NCBI GenBank assembly: GCA_001627335.1
Contig: LUPK01000001.1
Location: forward strand, 1 to 64,000
Length of the DNA: 64,000 nt
DNA from: Nocardioides sp. REDSEA-S33_B3
Lineage (GTDB): Bacteria; Actinomycetota; Actinomycetes; Propionibacteriales; Nocardioidaceae
Direction of reading: 5' to 3'
The notes under the pieces were generated by a model. That model worked only from the letters and a program-made list of their open reading frames with translations. It was not told the DNA's origin and searched no databases. Of this stretch, positions 8,262-16,318 are shown in pieces. Position 1 is the stretch's first letter. Each line of letters opens with the position of its first letter. The position numbers and the translations under genes are program-made.

Positions 8262-9548
8262 ATGGGTGATCGGGCGCTCGGAGTCGACGACGCGTGGCGC
8301 GAGCTGCGGCGTCGGCTGGCCGACCGGGTCGCAGGTCTGCGTGTCGCCGACTCGCTGGTCCTCTCCGTGCAGGTGGCCGGTCTCAGCGACGGCCCCGGCC
8401 CCTACGTCACCGCCGGCGGCACGCCCACCGGCGGCTGGCGGCTGGAGGCCGCGAGCAACGCCTACCTCGACACCGCGCACCAGCTCGACGAGGCAGCCGA
8501 GGGGCAGCTGTTGGCCCAGGGATGGGTGCCGCCGTCGTACCTCCCCGGCCAGGGTGGTCCCGGCTCCGCCAACTGGTGGGTCGACCTCGACGCGGGGGAG
8601 GAGGAGCGCGCGGCGTGGCTGCTCGTGCAGGCGCTGCGCGAGGCGTACGCCGTGCCGCACCCGGCCTTCCTGGAGTCCTCGGGCCTGGACCTCGACGGCC
8701 TCCAGGGTCCCGACTCGCCACCCGCACCCGAGCCGCCCGACCGGGTCGCGCTCGTCGAGCAGCTGCCGGTCGTGCGCCCGCGCGACGTCGAGCACCTGCG
8801 TGAGCTCGTCGTGGAGACGCTCGAGGTCATGACTGGGACTGAAGTCTTCGTCGACGAGGACGGCGACGTCGTCGTGCCGTGCGGGGAGCAGAGCCTGATC
8901 TGGGTCGGCCCTGACCTCGACCGCCCCGTCGTGTCGATCACCGCGATCCTGGTCGACCGGGTGAGCCGCCCGCAGGCCGGCCTCGCGGCGCTCAACCTCG
9001 TGAGCGGCCGCCTCCCCTTCGCCTCCGCGCGGATGCTCGGCAGCCGGTTGACCATCACCCACGAGCTGCACGCCATGCCGTTCGTCCCCGAGCACCTGGC
9101 CGGCTGGGTGGCGCGGTGCCAGGTCGAGATCGACGAGGTCGCGGTGGAAGCCGCGCTGCTGCTCGGTGGCGAGCGCTACCTGGAGAACCTCGACCAGCCG
9201 CGCCCCGCTCCCGTCCTCGACGAGGAGGTCGCCACCGTCGCCGAGCTGCTCGCCGCCGGGCCGGTGTCGCCGCGCGTCGTCGCGGAGGTCTTCAACCACT
9301 CCCGCAGCGCCGTCGTACGCCGCTTGGTCGGCGTGCGCCAGGGGCACCTGCTCGCCCACACCGACGATGTCGACGGCCTGCTGGACGCCCTGCGGGCCGG
9401 TCTGCGGTGGATCGTCGACGAGCCCGACCGCCTCGCCGACGCACGTACCCACCCCCGCCGCCGGGTCGCGCTGCGGCCCACCATCCAGACCGCGCTCCTC
9501 GACGACCAGCCCGACCTCTTCGAGAGTGGGCCCGGCCCGACCGGCTGA
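8262..9548 (+). CDS. Uncharacterised protein, possible YbjN/TY-Chap chaperone-like domains
   Basis: A 428-aa soluble protein. The N-terminal part (W-R-E-L-R-R-R-L-A-D-R-V-A, then V-L-S-V-Q-V and Y-V-T-A-G-G) and the middle (G-T-E-V-F-V-D-E-D-G-D-V-V-V-P, then V-S-I-T-A-I-L-V) have the alternating strand/helix look of YbjN/TY-Chap domains, which resemble type III secretion chaperones. The C-terminal ~120 residues are helical with a helix-turn-helix-like stretch near N-H-S-R-S-A-V-V-R-R-L. ATG 8262 has GGAGGTG upstream. The fold assignment is by pattern only. It sits convergent to the T7SS-like operon. Confidence 0.6.
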   Translation: MGDRALGVDDAWRELRRRLADRVAGLRVADSLVLSVQVAGLSDGPGPYVTAGGTPTGGWRLEAASNAYLDTAHQLDEAAEGQLLAQGWVPPSYLPGQGGPGSANWWVDLDAGEEERAAWLLVQALREAYAVPHPAFLESSGLDLDGLQGPDSPPAPEPPDRVALVEQLPVVRPRDVEHLRELVVETLEVMTGTEVFVDEDGDVVVPCGEQSLIWVGPDLDRPVVSITAILVDRVSRPQAGLAALNLVSGRLPFASARMLGSRLTITHELHAMPFVPEHLAGWVARCQVEIDEVAVEAALLLGGERYLENLDQPRPAPVLDEEVATVAELLAAGPVSPRVVAEVFNHSRSAVVRRLVGVRQGHLLAHTDDVDGLLDALRAGLRWIVDEPDRLADARTHPRRRVALRPTIQTALLDDQPDLFESGPGPTG

Positions 9549-9563
9549 GACGCAGCCTCGATT

Positions 9564-9587
9564 GTCCCGGGACTACTGTCCCGGGAC
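9564..9587. terminator. Bidirectional terminator made of two copies of a 10-bp palindrome
   Basis: GTCCCGGGAC at 9564-9573 and again at 9578-9587 with TACT between. Because each copy is self-complementary the pair folds into a 10-bp stem with a 4-nt loop. It lies between two convergent stops (9548 on plus, 9587 on minus). A 14-bp tandem unit (9563-9590) creates it. There is no U-tract, as usual in high-GC actinomycetes. Confidence 0.65.
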
Positions 9588-9790
9588 TACTCCTCGCCGG
9601 GTGTCTGCGTGCTCTCGTTGCGGGTGCCGGAGGGGTCCTCGAGCCGCTCGTCGGAGTCCGCGAGGACCGCCTCGGCCTGTCGCTTCGGGTCGTCGGCGCC
9701 GGCCTCGGTCTCCTCGGGGACGGAGTCGGCGCGGTGCGCGGCCCGCTCCTCGTCGCGGTCGGCGGGGTCGTGCGTCGGTGGGGTGGTCAT
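9587..9790 (-). CDS. Small hydrophilic hypothetical protein
   Basis: A 67-aa, very acidic and polar protein with no hydrophobic stretch. Its S-V-P-E-E-T-E and P-K-R-Q-A-E-A-V-L-A-D-S-D-E-R motifs resemble a widespread family of short disordered actinobacterial proteins of unknown role. It starts only 9 nt after the stop of the membrane-protein gene, so it is probably the last gene of that minus-strand operon. Confidence 0.6.
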   Translation of the reverse strand: MTTPPTHDPADRDEERAAHRADSVPEETEAGADDPKRQAEAVLADSDERLEDPSGTRNESTQTPGEE

Positions 9791-9799
9791 GTCTCCTGC

Positions 9800-10609
9800 C
9801 TACCCGCGATCGGTCTCGGTCCAGTCACCCGAGAGGGCGAAGAGGGAGGGAGCCGGCAAGGGGTGTCGCACCGCGGTCACGGGTGCGTCGCCCCGGAACT
9901 TGTCGAGGGACTCCACCTCGGTGAGCTCCCCGCGGGCCTCAGGGTGCGCGGCGTAGTAGGTGATCACCGCGCCCAGGGCGGAGGGAGTCCAGCGATGGCG
10001 GAAGCCCTCGATCTCCACTGTGCGTCCGTTGCGCAGCAGGATGCGCAGGCCGGGCCACGTCAGCCGGGGCTCGACGCCCTTCACCTCGGGCCACCGGACG
10101 ACGACCTCCCCGTTGCCGTCGTGGAAGCGGAGCCCCTCCGGGTCGAGCCGGATGCGCATCTCGGTCATCGCCCGCCGGGGCAGGACGTAGAAGAGCATGA
10201 TGGCCGAAGCCGCGACCGCGGCGCCGGCCCCGGGCGTGAAGCCCGGCTGGGCCACGACGAGCAGCATGAACGCCGCCAGGAGAAAGCCGCCGATGAAGCT
10301 CACCGCGTGCCGGGTCTCCCGGATCGGGAGCAGGACCCCGCCGTCGACCGGGACAGGCGCGCCGACCGCTCCTCTGTGCCGCGGTGCGCTCAGGATGACG
10401 ACCCCGCAGAGGAAGAACAGCACGCCCGTCGCGTGCCCCAGCACCGTCCACGGCGTCACGGACTCGTCCTTGCCGAGGTCGAGGTAGGACATCGTCACCA
10501 TGACCGCGTAGGCGAGCGCGCCGAAGAGTGGCAGCGCTTGACCGAACCGACGCTTGCCGGTCGACCACGTCCGCTCCAGGCCGAGGGGGTCGCGGTCCTG
10601 GTCGTTCAC
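9800..10609 (-). CDS. Membrane protein with cytoplasmic PH-like domain (possible immunity protein)
   Basis: A 269-aa integral membrane protein. Four hydrophobic segments lie in the N-terminal half (pairs around residues 23-75 and 105-145), followed by a soluble beta-rich part (M-R-I-R-L-D-P-E-G-L-R-F, V-V-V-R-W-P-E-V-K-G-V) like a bacterial PH domain. GTG 10609 overlaps the upstream stop by 4 nt; GTG 10618 is possible too. Directly downstream of a putative type VII substrate with a hydrophobic hairpin, it occupies the place of a membrane immunity protein, but that role is inferred only from context. Confidence 0.65.
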   Translation of the reverse strand: MNDQDRDPLGLERTWSTGKRRFGQALPLFGALAYAVMVTMSYLDLGKDESVTPWTVLGHATGVLFFLCGVVILSAPRHRGAVGAPVPVDGGVLLPIRETRHAVSFIGGFLLAAFMLLVVAQPGFTPGAGAAVAASAIMLFYVLPRRAMTEMRIRLDPEGLRFHDGNGEVVVRWPEVKGVEPRLTWPGLRILLRNGRTVEIEGFRHRWTPSALGAVITYYAAHPEARGELTEVESLDKFRGDAPVTAVRHPLPAPSLFALSGDWTETDRG

Positions 10610-11679
10610 GACACCCACGACCAGACCTTCCCGGCCACGTCACCGGTGGCGTCCTTGAGGTCGTCCCAGCCCTCGCCGATGGACTCGTCGAGGGTGTCGG
10701 TCCAGTCGTCGGGCAGCTCGCCCCACGCGTGCTTGACACCCTCGACCGCCACGATGGTCGCGCCGGTGGCCAGCAGACCGGCGACGACGGCACTGCTGAT
10801 GGGGAGCGTCAGCACCAGTCCGGCTGCGATGACACCGCCGCTGACCTGCGCCATTCCCCGTCCGGGCTCTTCGCTCTCGAGGGCCGTGACCGTGTCGTAG
10901 GCCACCGCGATCGGCCCGACAGCCTCCGCGGCTCTGGCGAGCCGGCTGGCGTCGTCCGCCAAGCGGTCCAGCTCGCGTGCGGTGAGCCGGACCCCGCCGC
11001 GGTCGATGTTCGCGACGCGGCGCAGGTGAGCGTCCGCCAGGGCTGTCCCCAACGCCCCCGAGACCAGCGTGGAGTGATGGGTGGCGAAGAACCGCCCGAC
11101 CCACTCGAAGGTCTCCTCGTCGAGGAAGTCGGCGAGGGCGGCGTCGAGGTGCGTCGCGACCCACTGGCGCAGCGCCTGCCGCTCGGTGGCGACCTCGGCC
11201 GCCATGGTGCTCCAGGCGCCGGCGTCGGCCAGCCCGTCGGGCGCGCCGACCAGGTCGCCGGTCACGGGGAAGCCGGAGGCCACCGCCCGAGCGCGCACGC
11301 TGGAGAGCAGCCGCTCATGGGCGACCAGCCGCTCGGCGTACGACTCGAACAGCGCGGCCGCGCGGGTCAGCCCGTCGGCCAGCACCCCGAGGTGTCGCAG
11401 CATGATCGAGGCGTGGAAGGCGTACGCGGTGCCGCTCAGCCCCTGGAAGGAGTCCGCTGCCCGGTCGAGTGCCTCCTGCACCTGCTCGCGCGCGGTCACC
11501 AGGGCCGGCAGCGCCGTGCCGCGCACCCAGGTCACCGCCAGCCGCGGCACCGCTGGGGAGCCGTCGGAGGCGATCGAGAACGCGGCAGGGCCGCTCGCGG
11601 TGCACATGGCCCCCGGTGCCGAGGGGGAGGGCGCGGTCAACGTGGACGCCGACGGCGCGGTGCGCAGGTCGACGCTCAT
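10606..11679 (-). CDS. Putative type VII secretion-linked effector with Gly/Ala-rich hydrophobic segment
   Basis: A 357-aa protein I do not recognise by family. Residues about 50-270 are predicted almost entirely helical (A-R-E-Q-V-Q-E-A-L-D-R-A-A-D-S-F, A-E-V-A-T-E-R-Q-A-L-R-Q-W-V). Residues 279-311 are hydrophobic and rich in Gly and Ala (V-S-G-G-V-I-A-A-G-L-V-L, then S-S-A-V-V-A-G-L-L-A-T-G-A), like a membrane-inserting helical hairpin. The last 46 residues are acidic and Trp-rich. ATG 11679 overlaps the stop of the small EspC-like gene by 4 nt. The layout (small helical partner, long helical protein with hydrophobic tail, membrane protein) is that of LXG/WXG effectors. No catalytic motif was seen. 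Confidence 0.55.
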   Translation of the reverse strand: MSVDLRTAPSASTLTAPSPSAPGAMCTASGPAAFSIASDGSPAVPRLAVTWVRGTALPALVTAREQVQEALDRAADSFQGLSGTAYAFHASIMLRHLGVLADGLTRAAALFESYAERLVAHERLLSSVRARAVASGFPVTGDLVGAPDGLADAGAWSTMAAEVATERQALRQWVATHLDAALADFLDEETFEWVGRFFATHHSTLVSGALGTALADAHLRRVANIDRGGVRLTARELDRLADDASRLARAAEAVGPIAVAYDTVTALESEEPGRGMAQVSGGVIAAGLVLTLPISSAVVAGLLATGATIVAVEGVKHAWGELPDDWTDTLDESIGEGWDDLKDATGDVAGKVWSWVS

Positions 11680-11951
11680 GGACCCACCGCCCGGAAGCCC
11701 TGATCGACCTGCGCGTCGGTGGAGCGGATGACGTGGGCGACGTCGCGCACCGCGTCGGCGGTCAGGTCGTTGGCCTGCGCGAGCTGGTGGGACGTCTCCA
11801 GCAGCACCGCGAGGATCTGCAGCATCGACCCGGTGCCCGGCCCGGGGCCGAGCGCAGGGATCGACAGGAGCTCGTCGAGCCCCTCGGCCGCCTGGTGGTG
11901 TCGTGCGGCGACCTGGTGCTCGAGGTCGGCCCCGACGCGCAGCTCTGACAT
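11676..11951 (-). CDS. Small EspC/WXG100-like protein (type VII secretion target-like)
   Basis: A 91-aa helical protein starting M-S-E-L-R-V-G-A-D-L-E-H-Q-V-A, the usual opening of EspC-like ESX substrates, with two helices separated by a Pro/Gly stretch (A-L-G-P-G-P-G-T-G) and ending in A-D-A-V-R-D-V-A-H-V-I-R-S-T-D. No clear WxG was found in the turn. ATG 11951 has GGGAGG upstream. It opens a tightly overlapping minus-strand operon and is probably the secretion partner of the next protein. No ESX apparatus gene is in the window. Confidence 0.6.
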   Translation of the reverse strand: MSELRVGADLEHQVAARHHQAAEGLDELLSIPALGPGPGTGSMLQILAVLLETSHQLAQANDLTADAVRDVAHVIRSTDAQVDQGFRAVGP

Positions 11952-12169
11952 GGAACGCACCTCCCGAGATGTTGGTGTGCGAGCAGTCTGCGCCGCACGG
12001 ACGGCGTGCGCCACTGCCTGATCGGCAGCCTGTGGACGACCCTCGACGGCCGCGTGTTGTGTGGACGGCCGGCGGCTCCGACCGCGAGGGCTGTGGACGG
12101 AACGGTCTGATCGTCGGGACCGCCGGGCAGACTGCTCCTGTCCACCCGCCCACGACCGCCGGGACGCTC

Positions 12170-15100
12170 ATGAACCTCGACGCCCTCACCTCCGAGGAGC
12201 TGGCACGCGACTTCGATCCCCGCACGTGGGACCGCGGCGCGCGGTACGCCGGTGAGGGCCGCGTCCGCGACCTGACGGTCTCCCCGGGTGCGCGCGAGGT
12301 GACCATGACCGGGACGGTCCGCGGCACCCGCAGCTACCGCGTCATCGTCACCCTCTTCGAGGACCGCGACGGCATCGGTGTCGAGGGTGACTGCGAGTGC
12401 CCGGTCGGGTGGAACTGCAAGCACGCCGTGGCCGTGCTCCTCGAGGCCGTCGAGCCCGCCCCGGCCCTGCCGGCGAGCTCGGTGCCCCGGGTGCCGCCCA
12501 CCCGCACCGCGCCGACAGCCGTCCCACCGACCTCCTACCTGTACGCGCCACCGTCGGCCCCGCCCCCGCCGAGCTGGGAGCAGGTGCTCGACGCTGCGCT
12601 CGCGGCCGCACCCCGTCCCGACGGTCGCGAGCCGCTGCCGCTCGCGCTCCAGGTCGAGGTCCGGGCACCCGACCCGGCGTTGACCAGCCGGGCGTTCCCG
12701 CTGCCACCCACGCTGCTGGTGCGTCCGCTCAAGCGCGGCGCCAAGCAGAACTGGATCAAGAGCGGCGCCGGCTGGAACGACGTCCCCACGCTGCAGCACT
12801 CCGGTCGCCACGACCGCGAGCAGGTCGCCGTGCTCGCGGCGATCCGACAGCTGCGCGCGGTCGCCGCCTACTACTCCCGGGCCGCCGACGGCGTCGACCT
12901 CGCCGACCTGGGCGCGTCCGTCTGGCCGCTGCTGCGGCAGGCGCAGGAGCTCGGTCTGCCCCTGGTCACCGTCCCACCGCTGCACGAGGTCCACCTGCTC
13001 GACGGCGCCGCGCTCGACCTCGACGTGCGCGAGACGGACGAGGCGACCCAGGTGGAGGCGGTCCTGCGCGGGCACCCCCGGCCGCCGGGCAGCCGGCTCC
13101 GGGTCATGGGGGAGCCCGGCCACGGCGTCCTGTTGCTGGAGCCGGTCGAGGCGGGCAAGGGCCGGTGGACCGCCCACGTCGGCCCGCTGGCCGGAGCGGT
13201 CGACCCGGTCGTGCGCCGGCTCGTGGACCGCGCCGAGCCGGTGCAGGTGCCCGCGGAGGCGCGCGAGCGGTTCGAGTCGACGTACCTCCCGGCGCTGCGG
13301 CGCTCCTCGGCGCTGGTCTCCAGCGACGAGTCCGTGCGCATCCCCGAGCTGCCCGTCCCTCGGGCCGTGGCCACCGTGACCTGGCGCGCGGCCGACCGGG
13401 TGGGCCTGTCCTGGCGGTGGCGGTACGCCGCCGGCGACCGGGTCCACGAGTGCGGGCTCGGCTCCGACGACGACCTCGACGGTGTGCGCGACCTGACCGC
13501 CGAGCGAGCGCTGCTGCGCGACGTCGCGACCGACGAGCACGGTCGGCGCCTGCTCCGTTCCCCGGGCGGGGTGCTGCTGCCCGACGTGCTGCTCGGGACC
13601 GGTGACGTGCTCACCTTCGTCCGTCACCTGCTGCCCGCGCTGGAGGACGCCGAGGGCGTGGTGGTCGAGGAGCACGGCGACCGACCCGACTACCGCGAGG
13701 CGGTGTCGGACCCGCAGATCAGCTTCGAGGTGGTGCCCGCGGGGGAGGGCGAGGACACCGAGGCCACCGACTGGCTCGACCTCCACGTCGTCATCGACAT
13801 CGACGGCGAGCAGCTGCCGCTGGCCGACGTGCTGGAGGCACTCACCCTCGAGCACGAGGTGGTCTTCCTGCCCAGCGGGCGCTACGTCCGCACCGACCAC
13901 CCCGCCCTGGCGCGGCTCGCCGAGGCCGTCCGTGCCGCCGGCGAGGTCACCCGCGGTGAGAACGGTCGACTGCGGGTCGCCCCCCACGACCTCGGCACGT
14001 GGGGCGAGCTCGCCGAGCTCGGCATCGTGGACCAGCAGGCCGCCCAGTGGGTCCGCTCCGCGCAGGCACTGACCGACCTCACCGAGCTGCCGGAGGTCGA
14101 GCCGACCGGGCTGAGCTCGCAGTTGCGGCCCTACCAGCTCGACGGGTTCCGCTGGCTGGCGTTCCTGTGGGAGAGCGGCCTCGGCGGCGTGCTGGCCGAC
14201 GACATGGGTCTGGGCAAGACCCTGCAGACGCTGGCGCTGATCGCGCACGCGACCGGGCGCGGCTCCGGGCCGTTCCTCGTGGTGGCGCCGACCAGCGTCG
14301 TGCCCGGCTGGGTGTCCGAGGCGGCCCGGCACACCCCGGGGCTGCGGGTCCGTGCCGTCGAGGGGACGGCCAAGCGCCGCGGCACGACGATCGCCGAGGA
14401 GGCCGACGGCGTGGACGTGCTCGTGACGTCGTACACGCTGCTGCGGCTGGAGGGCGAGGACTACACCAAGGTCGACTGGGGCGGCCTCGTGCTCGACGAG
14501 GCCCACCAGGTCAAGAACCACCGGGGGCAGACCTACAAGGCGGTGCGGATGCTCGACGCGCCGTTCCGCCTGGGGCTGACCGGCACCCCGTTCGAGAACC
14601 GCCTGATGGAGCTGTGGTCGCTGCTCTCCATCGTCACCCCGGGTCTCTACCCGTGGCCCCAGCAGTTCCAGGACCAGGTCGTCGGGCCCGTCGAGAAGCG
14701 CGGCGACGAGAACGCCCTGGCCCGCTTCCGCCGGCGCATCCGTCCCTTCCTGCTGCGACGCACCAAGTCACTGGTCGCCGCCGACCTGCCGCCCAAGCAG
14801 GAGCAGGTCCTCGACGTCACGCTCTCGCCCAAGCACCGTCGCATCTACGACACCCACCTCCAGCGCGAGCGGCAGGAGGTGCTCGGGCTCGTCGACGACT
14901 TCGAGCGCAACCGGATCGCGATCTTCGGTGCGCTCACGCGGCTGCGCCAGCTCAGCCTCGACGCGGCCCTGGTCGACCCGGCACAGGACGCGGTCGGGTC
15001 GGCGAAGCTGGACGTGCTCGTCGAGCACCTGCACGAGCTCGCCGCCGAGGGGCACCGGGCGCTGGTCTTCAGCCAGTTCACCGGCTACCTCGGGCGGGTG

Positions 15101-15505
15101 CGGGACCGGCTGGCGCGGGAGGGCATCGGAGCGGCGTACCTCGACGGCAGCACCCGCGACCGGGGCGCGGTGATCGAGGAGTTCCGCCGCGGCGACGCGC
15201 CCGTCTTCCTCATCAGCCTCAAGGCCGGTGGCGTCGGGCTGACACTGACCGAGGCCGACTACGTCTTCGTCCTCGACCCGTGGTGGAACCCCGCCGTCGA
15301 GGCGCAGGCCGTCGACCGGGCGCACCGCATCGGGCAGCAGAAGCCGGTGATGGTCTACCGCCTCGTCGCCACCGACACCATCGAGGAGAAGGTGATGGAG
15401 CTGAAGGCCCGCAAGGCCGAGCTGTTCGCGCAGGTCGTCGACGGCGACGGCGCCCTCTCGGGCGCGGTGACCGCCGAGGACGTCAAGGCGCTCTTCGAGG
15501 CCTGA
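12170..15505 (+). CDS. SWIM zinc-finger SNF2/RapA-type DEAD-like helicase
   Basis: A 1111-aa ATP-dependent DNA/RNA translocase. The N-terminal SWIM zinc finger uses Cys75, Cys77, Cys83 and His85 (C-E-C-P-V-G-W-N-C-K-H). The SNF2 motor in the C-terminal half shows motif I (A-D-D-M-G-L-G-K-T-L-Q), motif II (L-V-L-D-E-A-H-Q-V-K-N), motif III (L-T-G-T-P-F-E-N-R) and the C-lobe motifs V-F-S-Q-F-T and D-R-A-H-R-I-G-Q. ATG 12170 is chosen because the SWIM region begins soon after it. It is divergent from the T7SS-like operon. Likely roles are chromatin/nucleoid remodelling or DNA repair; the target is unknown. Confidence 0.93.
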   Translation: MNLDALTSEELARDFDPRTWDRGARYAGEGRVRDLTVSPGAREVTMTGTVRGTRSYRVIVTLFEDRDGIGVEGDCECPVGWNCKHAVAVLLEAVEPAPALPASSVPRVPPTRTAPTAVPPTSYLYAPPSAPPPPSWEQVLDAALAAAPRPDGREPLPLALQVEVRAPDPALTSRAFPLPPTLLVRPLKRGAKQNWIKSGAGWNDVPTLQHSGRHDREQVAVLAAIRQLRAVAAYYSRAADGVDLADLGASVWPLLRQAQELGLPLVTVPPLHEVHLLDGAALDLDVRETDEATQVEAVLRGHPRPPGSRLRVMGEPGHGVLLLEPVEAGKGRWTAHVGPLAGAVDPVVRRLVDRAEPVQVPAEARERFESTYLPALRRSSALVSSDESVRIPELPVPRAVATVTWRAADRVGLSWRWRYAAGDRVHECGLGSDDDLDGVRDLTAERALLRDVATDEHGRRLLRSPGGVLLPDVLLGTGDVLTFVRHLLPALEDAEGVVVEEHGDRPDYREAVSDPQISFEVVPAGEGEDTEATDWLDLHVVIDIDGEQLPLADVLEALTLEHEVVFLPSGRYVRTDHPALARLAEAVRAAGEVTRGENGRLRVAPHDLGTWGELAELGIVDQQAAQWVRSAQALTDLTELPEVEPTGLSSQLRPYQLDGFRWLAFLWESGLGGVLADDMGLGKTLQTLALIAHATGRGSGPFLVVAPTSVVPGWVSEAARHTPGLRVRAVEGTAKRRGTTIAEEADGVDVLVTSYTLLRLEGEDYTKVDWGGLVLDEAHQVKNHRGQTYKAVRMLDAPFRLGLTGTPFENRLMELWSLLSIVTPGLYPWPQQFQDQVVGPVEKRGDENALARFRRRIRPFLLRRTKSLVAADLPPKQEQVLDVTLSPKHRRIYDTHLQRERQEVLGLVDDFERNRIAIFGALTRLRQLSLDAALVDPAQDAVGSAKLDVLVEHLHELAAEGHRALVFSQFTGYLGRVRDRLAREGIGAAYLDGSTRDRGAVIEEFRRGDAPVFLISLKAGGVGLTLTEADYVFVLDPWWNPAVEAQAVDRAHRIGQQKPVMVYRLVATDTIEEKVMELKARKAELFAQVVDGDGALSGAVTAEDVKALFEA

Positions 15506-15527
15506 GGTGGGCTCGGCCGTCCGCAGA

Positions 15528-15941
15528 TCACCCCGCGACGGCGATGTTCATCACCCAGATCACGCCGAAGCGGTCCTGCACCTGGCCGAACTCGTCGCCC
15601 CACGGCTTCACCGACAGTGGCTCGTGCACCTCGCCACCATCGGCGAGCGCGTCCCACCGGCCGCGCAGCAGGTCGCCGTCGTCGCCGGACAGCGACAGCA
15701 TGCCGTTGGCCGGCAGCGAGTCGGCGCCCATGCCGGGCAGGTAGTCCGAGGCCATCACCTGGACGCCCACGTCACGCCGGTCGAGCTGGGAGTGCATCAC
15801 CTTGACGGCGTCGGGGCCGTCCATGCCCAGCTCGCCGTAGGTCATCACGCTCGGCTCGCCGCCGAAGACGGAGGCGTAGAAGGTGATGGCGTCACGTGCG
15901 ACGCCCTCGACGTGCAGGTAGGGGTCGAGGAACGTGGCCAC
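15528..15941 (-). CDS. VOC-family (PhnB/glyoxalase-like) protein
   Basis: A 137-aa protein of the vicinal oxygen chelate superfamily, PhnB/3-demethylubiquinone-like branch. Recognisable are the opening P-Y-L-H-V-E-G-V-A-R-D-A-I-T-F-Y-A-S-V-F-G-G and the closing D-E-F-G-Q-V-Q-D-R-F-G-V-I-W, the usual beginning and end of this fold. It is convergent with the helicase gene, 22 nt apart. Substrate and metal use cannot be read from the sequence. Confidence 0.88.
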   Translation of the reverse strand: MATFLDPYLHVEGVARDAITFYASVFGGEPSVMTYGELGMDGPDAVKVMHSQLDRRDVGVQVMASDYLPGMGADSLPANGMLSLSGDDGDLLRGRWDALADGGEVHEPLSVKPWGDEFGQVQDRFGVIWVMNIAVAG

Positions 15942-16002
15942 GGTGATTCCTGGCGTCGGTGGGAAGGTCGGTGCTCACTCTGACCGGCCCCACCGGCAGG
16001 AG

Positions 16003-16260
16003 TCATCGCTTCTTGGCGACGAGGCCCTCCGCGACACCGATCAGCGCGAACGCCGCGATCACCGCGACGATGAAGCCGAGCACGTTGAGCTCCCAGATGT
16101 CGCCGGTGCCGAGCAGGGAGGCGACGACACCTCCGATGAGGGCGCCGGCCACGCCGAGACCGAGCGTGCCGAGGAGTCCGAGGCGCTGGCGACCGGGCTT
16201 GAAGAGCCGCGCGAGCGCGCCGATGATCAGGCCGACGACGAGGAGTCCGAGGAGCTGCAT
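16003..16260 (-). CDS. GlsB/YeaQ/YmgE-family stress-response membrane protein
   Basis: An 85-aa protein with three hydrophobic segments. The family signature is clear: L-I-I-G-A-L-A-R-L-F-K-P-G, G-L-L-G-T-L-G-L-G-V-A-G-A-L-I-G-G, then a third membrane helix and a basic C-terminus (A-K-K-R). Members are small inner-membrane proteins, often annotated transglycosylase-associated and often stress-induced, with no proven activity. It is divergent from the rRNA methyltransferase gene. Confidence 0.9.
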   Translation of the reverse strand: MQLLGLLVVGLIIGALARLFKPGRQRLGLLGTLGLGVAGALIGGVVASLLGTGDIWELNVLGFIVAVIAAFALIGVAEGLVAKKR

Positions 16261-16318
16261 GTCCTCGACGCTACGTCCCGATCCGGTGCTGGGACCTCAC
16301 CCGGGCGATGATGTGCGG

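Noticed and set aside
11762-14521. Minus-strand open frame of about 920 codons opposite the SNF2 helicase
   Set aside because: It is antisense to a gene with complete SWIM and SNF2 motifs and contains no recognisable domain itself.
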